64,000 nt of DNA from Bursaphelenchus xylophilus (Eukaryota > Nematoda > Chromadorea > Rhabditida > Aphelenchoididae): the NCBI GenBank assembly GCA_904066235.2, contig CAJFCV020000005.1, forward strand, positions 9,481,501 to 9,545,500, read 5' to 3'. How positions within the stretch are numbered: position 1 is the stretch's first letter; each line of letters starts with the position of its first letter. Under the pieces are notes generated by a model, which searched no databases, was not told the origin of the DNA, and was given only the letters and a program-made list of their open reading frames with translations. Positions 34,331-47,560 of the stretch are shown here, piece by piece. Both the position numbers and the translations under genes were made by a program.

Positions 34331-36043
34331 CCACAGGAAGTCGGGGAATGACCTTTGCGAAAAAAGTCTGGCAGTCCCAGACGCTTGTGTCACGTAAAAA
34401 GCGAGTTGCACTATGGCGGATCGCGAAAAAACGCGTGACGAGCTCGGTTGTTTACCAACGCAGTTACAAACAAAATTACAACCAGCGTTCCCAGAGGAAT
34501 TCGAAATGCATAAAACGTGGTGAGTGATACCCAAGGGTAAGAAGCAAGATAAATAAAAAATGGGGTAAGATGGGACCAAGGAGATCATGGAAGGATAGCG
34601 CGCGTTTTTTTTAGCGAAAGTAAGACTTGCAAAATGGGATGATACAAAAAATTGTTGAAAAATGGCTTATCATTTATGAGTATAAAATACCAGGATAGAC
34701 AAAGATTGAAGGTTAAAAATTTGCCAAAAATAAGCTACATTTTCCGTAATTTTTGATCTAAAAATCTCATTCGTTTCTGTAAACGCGAAAATCGCATATA
34801 TCCTATTTTTCTAACAGTAAGGTATATGCGCGTATACCTTATACCTTACGGTTAGAAAAAATAATCTATTGGTGCCTACATCAAAGTCTAACCGACGCAC
34901 TTACTGTTAGAGCACTTACCCAGTTAATATTGTGAAAATAAAATCATAGTACGTCCATCCCCTCCCCCGCTATTCAAAAATTATCCTTTTTGTAGCCCTT
35001 GTTAAATTTCTGCCCCATTTAGTGCACTCAGATTCGTCAACTTATCTGCAAACAAATATATTCGATATAATATTCCGTCTATGGCATGCTCAAGTATTAC
35101 AAGCACGATATGCGACAAACAAGACTACTGTAGGCACGGAGACCTTCCATTGGTTTCTCTTTTAGCCCAAAAAATAAGCGCTAATCTTGTTTTTTACAGG
35201 ACCAAAAAAATATAAAATGGCAACTTGTAATGAGTCAAAAGTAACGAACGATGCGGTGTTCGAGGATGACAAATCACAACCCAGAAGAGGGGAATCGTGT
35301 CTTTGTCTTTGAGAGGGGAGAAAGCAATTTTTTGGGTACTGTATCAAGTCTGAATGGTCAAAAATGGTTTCAAAATTTTTTAAGAAAATACTTTCAAAAT
35401 ACTTTATTTTGAAAAAAAAGGGCTGTTGAGGCGTCACATTGTCTAATTGTCATGTCAAATTGAGCTTTTTAAAATAACTAAACTGTTATTTTTCGTCAAG
35501 GAGGCCGATTAAATAGGAGGTAAAAATAGTTGCGACAAATATTCACGGTATTCACCATATGTAATGTAATATAGATGTTTGACAGCCTCGTATCTTAAAA
35601 AATAAGATTTGACCAAAATCATGGTAAGCTGATCCAATCAGGCTAACTTTTTAAAAAAAAATTGTCAACCTCACCACCTCAAAAAAAAAATTTTTTTTCT
35701 AATAAATTTATTCTGTTATTTCCATATTTTTAATCCCCTATTCAAAATTACCGCCTCTCTTTATTTGCCGCAATGTTATACTATGTGTTTTCTGTGCTCG
35801 CCGTATCCAATCCCAATTTAATTAATGTGAAAACAAAAATAACTTGAGACATGCACTCAAAACAACCGAGTTCGGAACCAGTAACGGCCCTTTCCTCGCC
35901 AACTTTTAGACCGTCTGCGTGTCCCATTCGACGAATGGAGAGGTCGCTGGGAAAAAAATATTCAAATGCATTCAAACATACATATGCATACTTTATGTGT
36001 ATAAAACAAGAAAATTTTCGTCGTCGATTTCTCTAATATTCAA
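34331..36043. other. Gene-free stretch with a family A relic
   Basis: Around 34660-34915 A-like phrases ('tttgatctaaaaatctcatt', 'aaaatcgcatatatcct', 'catcaaagtctaaccgacgc') bracket a hairpin at 34810-34855. No exon is visible. Confidence 0.35.
34810..34855. repeat. Perfect-stem inverted repeat
   Basis: The sequence 'ctaacagtaaggtata' is followed after a short TGCGCG-containing centre by 'tataccttataccttacggttag'. This gives a stem of about 15 bp with one mismatch and one spare 'cctta' repeat. It sits inside a family A relic and may be a small hairpin insertion. Confidence 0.55.
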
Positions 36044-36440
36044 TCATGGGACATAAATCTGCTCAGATTTTGATGAAACTTGGCACAAACTTATAATAGA
36101 ATATTTTTTTTCTAAGATATATGCGAGAATCCTAGCTCGCGCTTTGCAGAAACAACCGTGATTTTTAGATCGAAAGTCAGCGAAAATTTGGGATTTTTTG
36201 CCGAATTTCGGCACGAAAAGTGTCATGCCTATTTCTAACGTAAAGGATAATGTTTCCACAAAAAATCGAATTTTTCTGCACGAAACTGCCAAAGTTATGG
36301 CCAAAAAGCGTTTTTCTCACCGCTCTCCACGTTTAGCGTGCTCTCTCGGCGGCAAAAATCGTTCGATATCTCGACGGCGCCCGCGCGAGCTAAAACTTTC
36401 AGAAATTGATATTTAGTCCAATCCCGACATGTGTGCAAAA
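36044..36440 (-). repeat. Family A copy 3, nearly complete, one end lost
   Basis: In inverted orientation: 'ctgctcagattttgatgaaa', 'tatatgcgagaatcctagct', 'gatcgaaagtcagcgaaaat', 'ctctccacgtttagcgtgct', ending 'tttagtccaatcccgacatg'. High similarity to 1730-2174, but the outermost CAGGGG termini are missing on both sides. Confidence 0.75.
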
Positions 36441-36916
36441 GATAGTTTTACATACTGTTGGATAACAAATCTGTAAAAGAATGTGTTTTTTCAAAGCAAA
36501 CAAAATTTACTCTCATAAATCTATAAAAAATAGTGCTAGTCCATTCGCAAAACGCTTACGGAATTTTTGCTATACGCTACTCTTTTCTTCAGCTATTTTT
36601 TGCACAAAATTCTGTATTTTGTCCCCTCTCACAGCCCAAAAACCAAAATTCCCGCCATTTCTCCACAAGTATGACCACACATCCAAACGCGTCGTATCCC
36701 TTGCTCAATGATTTCCAAAGGGCGAAGAATTAGCCAAATACGGTAGGTCGCACTCTAAATTGTTGCTAGCTACAATTTTTTTGGGCTCTCTTGTTATTGT
36801 AGATTGGTGTGGTAATAACAAGGGCTATTAAAAAAGTGAAATATATATATTTTTTTAAATCTAAACGTTTTTGTGTATAAAAATTAAAATTGTAGGAAAA
36901 TTTTGCTCATAAAATA
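36441..36916. other. Gene-free stretch
   Basis: AT-rich. Overlapping short frames near 36481-36733 have no domain or splice support. Confidence 0.4.
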
Positions 36917-37830
36917 CAGGGTGGGCCACTAAAACCTTCCGTCCTCTTTTTTTACATTTCTCCGCGGAGACTTCGTCGATTTTCATGAAATTTAGATTTT
37001 TCTGGAGCTGAGATGCGCCATTTTCAACCGGTTGAATTTGAGAACAAAATATCTTGTATTGATCTTTCTATGCCTTTCCAAAGTTTTTGAAAATTATTTT
37101 CGAGCCGAAACCGCTAAAACTTAGGAAATTTTTGGAATGATTTTGAAAACTCGCTCATTTTTTCGGGTTTTTGGGTGAAATCTTACTTGGTTTGCCTCAT
37201 GTATTTGCAAAGTACTGTTGTAAAAACTAATCTATTTAACAATTTGAATATTAATATTTCTATCTCAGTTCGACGTGTCCACCTCCTCTTGCAGCACGAA
37301 CTTGTAGGGGCTTTGAAAGTTAAGAACAGCTCGAATTGCGGATCGTGAACATGGTTTAACCTCAATCGAGCCTGGATCCAAGCCTCAATGCGCCAAGCCA
37401 TGGTTTGTAGCCTTAATGTGGACTTTTTCACTCTTGTTGAAAAAAAAATTTTTTCGACATTCATACCCTAAATGTAATACAGACAACACTTTTTTTGCTT
37501 TTAACTTGCTTTAAACAAAGTTTAGAGAAAGCGTACGGAACTTTTTACTCCACGATTTTACCAAAAAAGCCCGAAATTTTCCAAGTCCGAGAAAGGCAAT
37601 TGAAAATCATTCCAAAAATTTTCAAAGTTTTAGCGGTTTCGGCTCGAAAATAATTTTCAAAAACTTTGGGAAGGCATAGTAAAGTCAGTTCAGAATATTT
37701 TTTCCTGAAATTCAATCGGTTGAAAATGGCGAATCTCAGCTCCAGAAAAACCTAAATTTCATGAAAATCGGCGGAGTCTCCGCGGAGAAATCTAAAAAAA
37801 GAGGACGGAAGGTTTTAGTGGCCCACCCTG
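36917..37830. mobile_element. CAGGGTGG-type palindromic transposon, 914 bp
   Basis: Complete element with TA on both sides. The arms are about 240 bp each. The left opens CAGGGTGGGCCACTAAAACC and the right closes with its reverse complement; both contain the 'tctccgcggaga' core. The centre (about 37183-37464, minus strand) has a 93-codon frame with no recognisable domain. Long arms plus TA flanks fit a Tc1/mariner-type non-autonomous derivative. A solo arm of the same family lies at 3216-3377. Confidence 0.8.
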
Positions 37831-38454
37831 TACACTGTTTAAATTTTGAAAATTTTTTTTGGTGATAAAAAATTTTTATTTTTAAAATACGATAATATTA
37901 ATTTAAAAAAAAGTTTTAAGAAAAAAATTTTCTAATTTAAAAAAAATTCAAAGATTTTTGTAATTCAAAAAATCCCAAAAATTTTGTGTAAATTGTTATT
38001 CCACAAGTCTAAGAGTCCCTAAAATCTTAGAGATGAAAGTTCTCGCACCTTGCCCTTTCCCTTATTCATAAATTTTTTGGGCCTTCATGTACGTTTTGTC
38101 GAGCAAAAATAGGCAGCGTATTTGCGGATGTACTAAAAAAGAAATTTTTCGAAAGTGCAGGATCGGGGACGGAGTAAACAACAAATAGTTAAAATGGAAT
38201 GGCCCAAAAGAAGATGTGAAAGTGTAATGTAATGATGGAAAAAATGGTGATGGAATTGGCAAGGGGGCGAGGAGTTAGGGTATGGGGAGGAGAAAGTCAT
38301 GATGACATCTTATTTTTGAAATTTTGCAAAAATATTTCGCAATTTAAATCTTTTATAAAATTAAAACGTTGGGTCTAGGTCATGTGTCAAAAAGTAAAAA
38401 TTTTAACTCAAGGTTTGCAGTGTTAGACACTAAGCATCTCGCAATATTCAGGCA
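37831..38454. other. Gene-free stretch
   Basis: Very AT-rich run of T/A homopolymers, then ordinary sequence. No gene is seen. Confidence 0.4.
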
Positions 38455-38691
38455 CACGTCAATCCAAAATAGAAGAAAAAATTTCCCGCCTCACTTTGGT
38501 GATTCGTTCAAAACGAAATGTCACTATCCGATAAAAAGCATTTTTTATCCTTCTTCTTCCTTTTCGAGAAAAAGAAATTATTTCGGGCGAGAAAAAGTGC
38601 CGAAAATTTCGCGACATTTCGTCTCTTTTTTAATTCAATGAAAATGATACAAAGTCTCGAAACGGTTTAGGAAATGCGCTGGATTGACGTG
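38455..38691. mobile_element. Family G element, copy 3
   Basis: Opens CACGTCAATCCAAAATAG and closes 'aatgcgctggattgacgtg'. The outer 11 bases are exact inverted repeats. 237 bp, no coding capacity. The copy is complete. Confidence 0.65.
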
Positions 38692-40092
38692 AGGCATGGC
38701 TCCGGGCCGAGCTATGAAATTTAGGCCCGGAACAGGCCAGCCCAGATTTCAGCCATGATTACTGAGAAGCCGATCTTTATCGCCGATAGAGCATGCAATA
38801 TTCGGAGAGCGATCAAAGAAAAAGCGCTTCAGAAAAAAACGGTTTCCCACCGTTTGCCCCTAAAATCTTGGGGCTTTCGACAAAAAACTAACTGGTTACG
38901 TCCCAACTTGACAATTTTTTCGACGACACAAAATGAAAAAAAACTTCATTTCGCTCCGAAAAACCCACACCCACTCCATTCCACAGTTACCGCTTATAAC
39001 CCCCAATACCCCGCTCATAACAAGTTACTGTAGCACAACTTTCATTTGCATACGCACTACAAACAGCCGCAAGCACCGTCGCTAGCTGTAGAGCAAGGTT
39101 TTACAGCGATGATGTCTGAACTTTTGGATATTACCATAATATGTTAAAGTAAAGTAACGGAAAATAAACAGTCAGGAATGGAGGGGGTGTCCTTTCCGGA
39201 TTAAATGTAAAAACAAAAAATAACTCAAAATAGGAGGCTTTTGCAACGATGACAAGAATGGTTTATTTTTGCAGACTTTAGAGTCTAAGTGTCCCATTCA
39301 GTAAGATTTTTTTAAAGTAGTCTAAAAATGTGTCGTCATGACGGATTTAGTTATAAAACGTAACCTGAATGTCACGATCGTATTTTACAAATAAGCAATA
39401 CTAAATAAAATTAAAAAACTTTTTCAATTTCAAAGAAATCTGTCGGATGACGGATTTTTCGGAATTAAAAAAATCAAACAAAACTTCGTATTTTACAACA
39501 AAAAACAATTTTTTGCTTCTTAAACTTACGCTATTCACTGATTTTTTAATAATTTGGTCACATATGTCATTCTGACGGATTTTTTGGATCTTGAAAATTT
39601 TTGAAAATCTCCGTATTTTATGTAAATTTGAGACCAAAATAAAATCTGTCATGAATTTTTCAGTTGTAAAAAAATCCGTCATGATGACATATTTTTCCAT
39701 AAACCATAGATAACCCCCATAAAGGTCGCAAAAAAGTTCATCCCGACCGAAAAAGGGAGGCAAAAACAAGTCGGGCTCCATCGTCCCGTTCCGAACGCTC
39801 CGTGCCCGCTTCTCGTCCTTTCTATTTTTGCGTCTTTTTGCTACAGGAGTGCACTTTCCTCGGAATATCTGTGCACTTTTTGTTTTCGTCCCCCTAGGCA
39901 TTATGTTGGGGGGCAGGATGGAGCCGATGGTTTTTGAGACATTAAAGACGAGAGAGGAAAGCCTGTACACGGAAAGTTCGGGAAGCGACTACAAAAGGCA
40001 AAAAGAGGTACTGTAAAAGGGCAACGCTTTGGCACGCGACCTAACCAGTTTACTGTAGAAAAACGAAACAAATATAACGTGAAAGCAGAGAG
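38692..40092. other. Gene-free stretch with degenerate tandem structure
   Basis: A 189-codon minus-strand frame (39401-39970) spans repeated low-complexity text: 'tgacggattttt' and 'cgtattttac' recur three or four times between 39335 and 39690. I read it as a chance frame across a decayed array, not a gene. Confidence 0.4.
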
Positions 40093-40382
40093 CGCGTGAA
40101 TCCAGCGTAGTTGAAGCTGCTTTCTGAGCGAGATTGAGTCAATGTGCGTTTCTTCACAAAGAGAATTTTGGAGAAAATCTTTGGCTGTGTTTTTCTTGGC
40201 TGGCCGAAGCAAAACTTTGCTTTTTTGGTCAGAAAATAACATTCTAAATTTCCTTTATTTTTAAGGCCAATTTTGCCCTTCAAACATTCTTTTGACAGAG
40301 TTCTGATATCTAAAATATTTTGGTCAATCGATAGTATGTGGGCGAAACGCCCAAACAGTTCAGGAAATGCGCTGGATTGATA
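40093..40382. mobile_element. Family G element, copy 4
   Basis: Opens 'gcgtgaatccagcgtagttg' and closes 'aggaaatgcgctggattga'. Termini are diverged but clearly inverted. The long minus-strand frame across it (40050-40490) has no domain and is a by-product. Confidence 0.5.
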
Positions 40383-41307
40383 GAATAAGATATAAAAGAG
40401 TAAGATATAAAAAGTCAAAATCGATTTTACCCAGTGAAAAGCATTATAAAAATGAGCCTGCAGAAAACAGAGTATGATTGCAGTTTGCAATTTTACTGCT
40501 GCATTGTAATTTCGCCCCTAGGCTTTGAATCGGTTACAAATCGAGAACTTAAAAATGAGCCTGCCCTTTGCAAGCTCAGACGAGATATTTTCTACAGAAA
40601 GTAAAGAGGTTGGTAATAGGGAATGAATCCGAACACAGCTTAATTTGCTGTCCAAAACGACCTTTACCACCGTAAATGCCTTATTGGCCTATGGCAGCTA
40701 TTCGGAGTATCTCCGTGGCTTAACAAGACCTGCGAGCAACCCGTAAAGTGGTTGCTCGCAGGTCACTATTTTTGATTTCATACTGCATTTCGCTTCGAAA
40801 AGAAAGACCGCTCAATAAAAAATCATCTATGCCCTGCCATGTACAGCACCCGTCCAAAATGCCACCTAAATTCAAAGCCGCCCCACAATGATTTGCCATG
40901 CCCACCGCATCATTCAACGCCACATTAAGCCCGCACCAGCTCGGAAACCCCATCCTCGATTTGCGTCATGTTTTTGCCCGCAGTCCGCATGGCGAACGGT
41001 TGTTTGTGTTGCGAAAAGGAGGCAGGCCGGACTGCGAACCGTATGGTCCGTATGCGGGGAAAAAAGTTCATTTTGTCACCGGTCGAGCCCACAAAAATAG
41101 ACATAGATCGTTCCGCTGTTGTTTATGGATAACGAGAATAATACAAAAAAAAACATATTTCTGGTCACTTATCGGTTTTCTGATGTAAAAGTTCGCAGGT
41201 TGGTTTTTGAATATGTAAACAGGGGTACTGTATGGAAAAGAGGCGGGAATTTACACGATTTGGTGATACGAACGTGGAGTACATTAGAGCGATGTTTTGT
41301 ATCGGTC
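40383..41307. other. Gene-free stretch with one strong hairpin
   Basis: Contains the hairpin at 40727-40764 and overlapping frames on both strands between 40720 and 41188 that lack domains or splice context. Confidence 0.35.
40727..40764. repeat. Perfect 14-bp hairpin
   Basis: Arm 'gacctgcgagcaac', 10-nt loop 'ccgtaaagtg', and the exact inverted arm 'gttgctcgcaggtc'. The loop and right arm ('cgtaaagtggttgc') recur in the family E repeats at about 29618 and 62856, so this may be a fragment of that family folded back on itself. Confidence 0.8.
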
Positions 41308-41427
41308 TGTCGGGAAAATAACGAGCACTCTGTCGCGACAAAAATTATCGAGAAAATGTATTGTTAAAATCAAACTGCTTTTCGCTTCAGCGACACGGTC
41401 GAAATTGTGCTCATTAATTTCCCGACA
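41308..41427. mobile_element. Family B palindromic element, copy 2
   Basis: Opens 'tgtcgggaaaataacgagca' plus 'ctctgtcgcg' and closes 'gtgctcattaatttcccgaca'-type text in inverted order. 120 bp. Both arms and the central TCGC motifs are present. Confidence 0.7.
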
Positions 41428-44400
41428 GATTTATTGACTAAGTATTAGGTATCAAAGACTGCAAAATTGTCATGTGAAAGAAGCTAGACGTACTGAGAAG
41501 AATTCACAGTTAAGAATTTGATAAGAATTGGCTCAAATAAAGAATTAAATTTATTAGAAATCATCAAGGCTTTGATGCCAAGAGTAAAGGACAACACACG
41601 TCAAAAAAATTCTTTCAGAAAATTGAAAAAACAAGGAATCTCGGATGATTGATTTTTTGCGAAGTGCCACAGAATTATCGAGACAGATCCTCTTCGAAAA
41701 AACATTTTTCTCGAAAAAAAAACTTTTTCTCTGGGAAAGTCTTCTTCTCGATAATTGACTCGATTATCGTGACTCGATAATTCAGCGACATTTCGTCAAA
41801 AATCAATGATCCGGGATTCCTTCTTTTTTTTACTTTTTCTTTGACGTGCAACATGACGCTCAAGAAACTTTTTCGTGCTCAGACATCCCTTCAAGTTATG
41901 AAAAAAATCTGGACGTTGAATATCGACAACTTCGCGCCGAAGCAAAAACACACACACACACACATGTGAGATGACTAAATGCTAAAGTATCACTACTAGT
42001 CGCGCCATAAAGTCCGCGGAATTTTGCACAATGTGCTTTCTTCTTTTCCGACTTCCTTTTTGGCATTAGCGACATCCCCTTTCAGCGAACTCACCCCGTG
42101 GCGCCGTCGAAAAAATTCTACAGGCTTCACAGCCTGACTGGTATCCCAATTCATTCTAAACGTCAACAGCCTCCCAGACTCTTTCAAAATCGTTGTCCAT
42201 TAAGCTTCATCGTCCCCACGCCGATACTGTATCCCATCCTACGCATCACCTTCCATTGATAATCTCGCAATCCCCTTAAACTTCCTCGTTTCCGCAGACA
42301 CATAGTCCCTAAATTGAATACTCCCCTTTTCGACAGACATTCCTTCTCAGGCCCACCCAGTTTTGGGGGCCACGATTGTAAAGTACAGAGGCGATTTTGT
42401 AGAGATTTTGCAGACGCTGTTTTTCGTGCGTGTAAATGTAGACGATATTATTAAAAAACGAACAAGTGCATCATATTATGATTTGATTTTTTATGGCAGG
42501 AAATGAAGTGCGAATTTGGGGGTATGGTAGAAATTGTGATTAAGTTACTGCAAAATGGTGTGCACAAGAAATGCCCGTACTGTAGAAGAAACAAGAAGAC
42601 AGCTGGATGCGATTTTTTGGGCATTCTGATTTTTTTTTTGATCAGTACCAAAACTGCTTTGAGCCATTGTCGCAGGCGTTTTGTAATCATACAGCTTTTT
42701 GGATCCGAAGGCAATTTTTTGCTATTTTATTGATGATCCCTTTGGCGTGCTGTGTGAGCAATACACCTCTGCGGCTCTGCTAATATTCACCAATTCCTGG
42801 AAGCCAGTTCCCGCCTTTACATTACTGACCGAACTTCCTCATTTTCCATTCTCCGTTCCCTGCACGAGAGATCTTGGCTAGACTAGACATGACTCTGGAG
42901 CCGAAACAGTTTGAAAGGATCCAGGGGCGGCCCAACCACGGGCCCCGGCCCGGCTCCAAATCGTCCCTGGATGATTAAAATTCAGAGTCTCAAAGCGCAA
43001 ATTGGGGCTGCACAAAATGATAGAAATAAAACGCAGCGCGAAGAAGCGATTGGAGTTTTAAAAGTACTTTAGGCAATGGTTAGTAATTTTTTGTTTTAAA
43101 AATGTATTGCTGATAACAAACAACTACGCTACACCTCGTAATGCAACAACACAGGCGTTCAGACACTATGCCAATTATCGCTTTAGGACCTGCTCCCACA
43201 CTCTGACAGAGTTTTTCAGACAGTGATTACAGTACTCCCACGTCCCTAAATTATTTACCATCCATTTACGATCCCAACAACACGCCATGAAAACCTTGGC
43301 CGCGCCAGACAGTGTCCCTTCACACCGAAAAACGCATTATCACTTCCTGGTTTAAATATTATACTGTGAGCGGAAAGCCCTTTCAGCATTCCGCACGTAC
43401 TGTAAACAAGAGCGAAATTGGCAGGCCACGGAAATTAGCGCAAAAACAAAGTGCAGACTCCGACTGTAATTGAAGCCCATAATTATAGATTTATGGTGCG
43501 AGTCCTGAAAATAGTGCATGCTCAAAGATATATTTGGGACATGGAATAATTAAAGAAAAGAGAGAATGAAAGCAAATCGAAAATAACGGAGGGATATACC
43601 AAACTAACTAAAAATAAAAAAATTTTTTTTTGTGAATTTTTGATTTTTATATCGTATAAACGAAGAGCAAGGATATTAAAAAATTTAAAAAATGGAATAA
43701 AACCTTTAAAAAAAGTTTTTTTCTAACTTTGGAATTTATAAAATCAAATTTTTCACCCAAAATATTAATAATTTTTTCAATTTTCCCCAAAAAAAATCGA
43801 TAAAGAATAATTTCACACAAAAAATCGCCTAAATCCTACCGTATTCCGTTATATTCCCATTGAAACTTCACAAACTTAACTTTACCTACGCCAAATTCGC
43901 CTGTAAAATTTTGAAACCCCCCGTAAAATGTTCCCGACCTTGCCCAAACCGTCCGCCAGCCATCCGCCGTTCAAGGCCGTGCCCCGGGTGGTCGGCCTTT
44001 CCGAAGCTTTCTTATTGTCACATCTCTCCATAACGTTGCACTTGGGGTTTCACTTTCGGTCCGCTTCCCTTTCCCCCAAACATTTTTTGTTTCAACCAAT
44101 CAGCGCAAAGTGCATGCGCCCTTTTTACGAACGGGTGTTTTGGGTAAAACAAAACTCGAAAAACAATAACCAACTTGTTGGGCATGTGGAGGAAAGTTCA
44201 TGAAGACTTCGGAATGGGAAGAGGAAAGCAACGTGAAATATAATAACTGAGCGTGTGGCGTGGCTATTTATCACGATTATTATGAAAAAAATTTATTTCC
44301 TAACATAGCTATATTACTATGACAAAATTTTGGACAATTTACGGCGGGTTTTACATAGAAAGACGCGAAAATATGATTCTCAGAGGCTCTTTATAACCTG

Positions 44401-47130
44401 GCTACGTATAGGGCCTAGGCCACATATCAATGACTCAGAATTTTAGCCCACCGACTGCAAGGACTACCGAGACCAGTAGAAATAAAAAAATAAGGCTTTT
44501 TGCCAATTTTCGACCAAAAAATCTCGGTTAAATCAAATAAAAAAACAGAAGGTTAGAAGGTCAAATATTGCAAAAACATTGGCTTGGCGATATCTATATA
44601 TAATCCCTTACTTACAATGCTTTTTTAGCAATATTTCCAAATCCAGAATTACTTTGCAACGATGACATTTAGCCCTTTCCGCCGGTCCGGCCTATTCATC
44701 CTTTCTATTCCGGCCATGATTCAAAGAGAAACGCCGATTCGAATTGCGCGCGAGGAAAGAAAACGGAAAATTCGAATTTATAAGCCATACCGGTGCTCAA
44801 AACTATACTACCAAAATTTACAATACATTACGATGTTTTTGACAGTCAAAACTTCTAATTAAATCAGCGAATAGAGAGCATGTAAAGAACTGAATCATCC
44901 ACTCTACTCATTACTCAAGAACAATATCTTTTGACCGTTCGAAGGTCGAGGATTTGGTGGCATTTCTCGGATGGAAAGGTCGGAGAATAATAAGTCATCT
45001 TTTCTATTCTAATAAGCCTCGGGTTTGCTATTCCTGTAAGATTCGGGAGGATGATTCTACGAAGAATCAGTGAGTCAATCTAAGACGAATTCTTTGGGGA
45101 ATACGGTCGGAAAAAATGCAAACACATACGTATTTTAAAAAATACGTCTATCTTTGTTAGTGCAAAGTTTGGACATGATAAATGACAAGTCGATTTACGT
45201 CATTCGTGGTTAATTTTTAAAAATGAAAAGTGAGGTAATGTCTACGTTTCTCACAAAGTTTTCACCATTTTCCATTACAGAATTTATGAGTTACGCTTTA
45301 CATAAACAATTTTACATATCTTAAAATTTTCAGCGATGTTTTGCGGATAAAAGACTTTGGAAATAAGGAAAAATGGTAAGAGAAAAGAGGATCTTTGTCT
45401 GTCTCCAGACAAATAAACTATTTTCGAAATTACCTACTTAGCGCGTCGACAGAATTCGACAAAAAATCACAAAATTTTTCTGTAACAAACCAGGCTGAAT
45501 TTGTCAAAAATACCCCTAAAAACTTTTGTTGTTATTTTCGCAAAACAGTGGAATCTCTGTGCAACGAGCTCCCATACATCTACCTTGTATAACTGGAAAT
45601 TTCAGCGGTCCTAAGGGTCGATCCTAGGCCATAATTACTCCTCTAAATGACCAAATCTTTTTAAAACGGATAAATTTTGTGGTTCCTTGCGATTTTTTAT
45701 TAAAACCGCAATAAACAGAGCCTTGAAAGTATTCCAAAACGGCTGAAACTCCATAAACCCAAACCACGGATTTTACCCACTTCTCCTAATCCATCAAACA
45801 CCTCATAAAAAAGTTCTCACCCAGTTGCACGGCCATGACTTCCTTTAAAATCTCCTGTTTTTCACCTCCAATCCCTCCCGACTCCCCATTATTTCAACCT
45901 CACTCAACTCCTACCGTAATCTTCCACCTAAAATTGGGCAGGTAAAAAACAACCGTCGCATTTTTTGATACCGATTGTTACGATAAAGAGACAATTTTTT
46001 GAAACGAGAAAAAGAAAAAAAAAACGATTTTTTGTTTTGGAACAGGGGTCGAATCACAGGCGGAAAGACGTGTTTTCGAAAACATTCCACTCCACAAAAA
46101 ACAGCTCTGGAAACAAAAAAGCGGCTCGGGTGGCGGAGACTGTAAATAACGTGATTTTGTGCGTGAAAGAGAGCGGCAAAACCGAGGAGAGCGCCGGAGA
46201 GCAGAGAGAAACATGATCAAAATGGGGAGAATCGATTAGAAACTGGGTTTGGAGAGGAAGAAGAGTCATACAGATTGAAAACAGAGTGTAATAGGAAGGG
46301 AAATTGATGTGGTGGAGTTGGGATAGCGGTGAGAACAACTGGAACGTACAAAGATTCTTTTTTGAAGGAACATATGAGATTTTTGTAAGATTTTTTAAAG
46401 GGAGCGTCCCGCAAACTGCAGTGTTCATGTGTTCCTAAAATTCTGCATACGTAATCTGCTTGGGCTGCAAATCAATCTCTGAGAATGTAGCTTCGGGATT
46501 GGCGGTACAGCCGAGATATCACAAGTCCTTATAGACCATGGAATATAAAGCGAAAGTAGCGATTTTTGGACGTAAAAATCTCCATAATTTCTTCAAAGCA
46601 TATGCTTAAAAACCTCTCAGATATGTGTCTTATACAACAGCATTCTTATTTTTTCTCAGCCTTCGTTAAAGATCTTATTGTTAGCTTCTCGCTTTGGGCA
46701 TTTCCCGGACCCAATGCACTATCACAGGTCAACAATCAACTCTCAAACATCTCAAGGTTTCGTCCACCAAACACCTACAGTTACCTTCGAAGCCCCTCCA
46801 ACAGTCCCTGTTCGCTTTTGTCGCTTCGAATTCACCTCTCACTCAACCAATCAGTTGCACTCTTACCGATCAACAGTAACCGGTAAACAGCGGGCGTTCG
46901 CGTCGATCGGCGCTTTCGCAATGTCATTTCCGTCATGATCGATTGCCAACAGTGTACTTTTTGTTATTTATTGAGACATAGCCAGACGGAGATTGTTGTT
47001 CGATCCATGCGGCGTATTTTGTTTATGTGGGGCGATCAGACAACATGCAGTCAAAACAACAATGTCAGCGGAGCGAGAGCTGGGAATTAGAAGCGAGAGA
47101 GACGGATAACAGCTGATGATAAAATGAAAT
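41428..47130. other. Gene-free stretch
   Basis: No coding exon can be supported. A short (CA)n run lies at about 41949-41963 and a GGCCCGG-rich patch at about 42925-42965. Weak family A phrases lie at 44385-44530 ('ggcctaggccacatatcaat', 'gaccaaaaaatctcggtt') and about 46430-46640. The frames at 46566-46938 overlap one another in three phases and have no domain. Confidence 0.35.
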
Positions 47131-47560
47131 TTGCAGGGAAGGGCCTAAAAACGGGACGCTCAGGTTTTGAAGAAAGTTGGCCAATTTTTTATCTGATATG
47201 AAAATTTACACCTTTTTCATATTTTAGCTTCAAAAATTTGAGACTGATTTCTACTCGTGAGAGGGCCATTTCTACAAAAAATCAATTTTTTCAGCGCAAA
47301 ATTCATAAAGACATCGCCAAAATCCGTCTTTTCTCTTACCACTCTCCGCATTTTGAGTACTCTCTCTTCGAAAAACTTTTGAATATTTTAGCTTCTCCTA
47401 CAAAACGCATGCTAGTTTCAGGAGTTGATTTAAAGTCTCCACGCAATGTACGGGCAAGATTTACAGAGAGTTTACGGTTGGGACACTGCCATTTTTATAA
47501 AAAATTAAAGTTTTTTTTGTGACAAAATTTTCAGCCAAGAATCAAGTGAATTTTTGCAAT
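47131..47560 (+). repeat. Diverged family A copy
   Basis: Starts 'cagggaagggcctaaaaacg' then 'ggacgctcaggttttgaaga'. The interior keeps 'accactctccgcattttgag' and 'tactctctcttcgaaaaact'. Confidence 0.45.

Noticed and set aside
39401..39970. A 189-codon minus-strand frame as a gene
   Set aside because: It spans low-complexity, internally repeated text (recurring 'tgacggattttt'), has no domain, and its composition follows the AT content.
40050..40490. A 146-codon minus-strand membrane-like protein
   Set aside because: It spans a family G element and its flanks. The hydrophobic run is a by-product of T/A-rich sequence.
46566..46938. A protein-coding exon cluster
   Set aside because: Three overlapping frames in different phases with no splice signals or domain.
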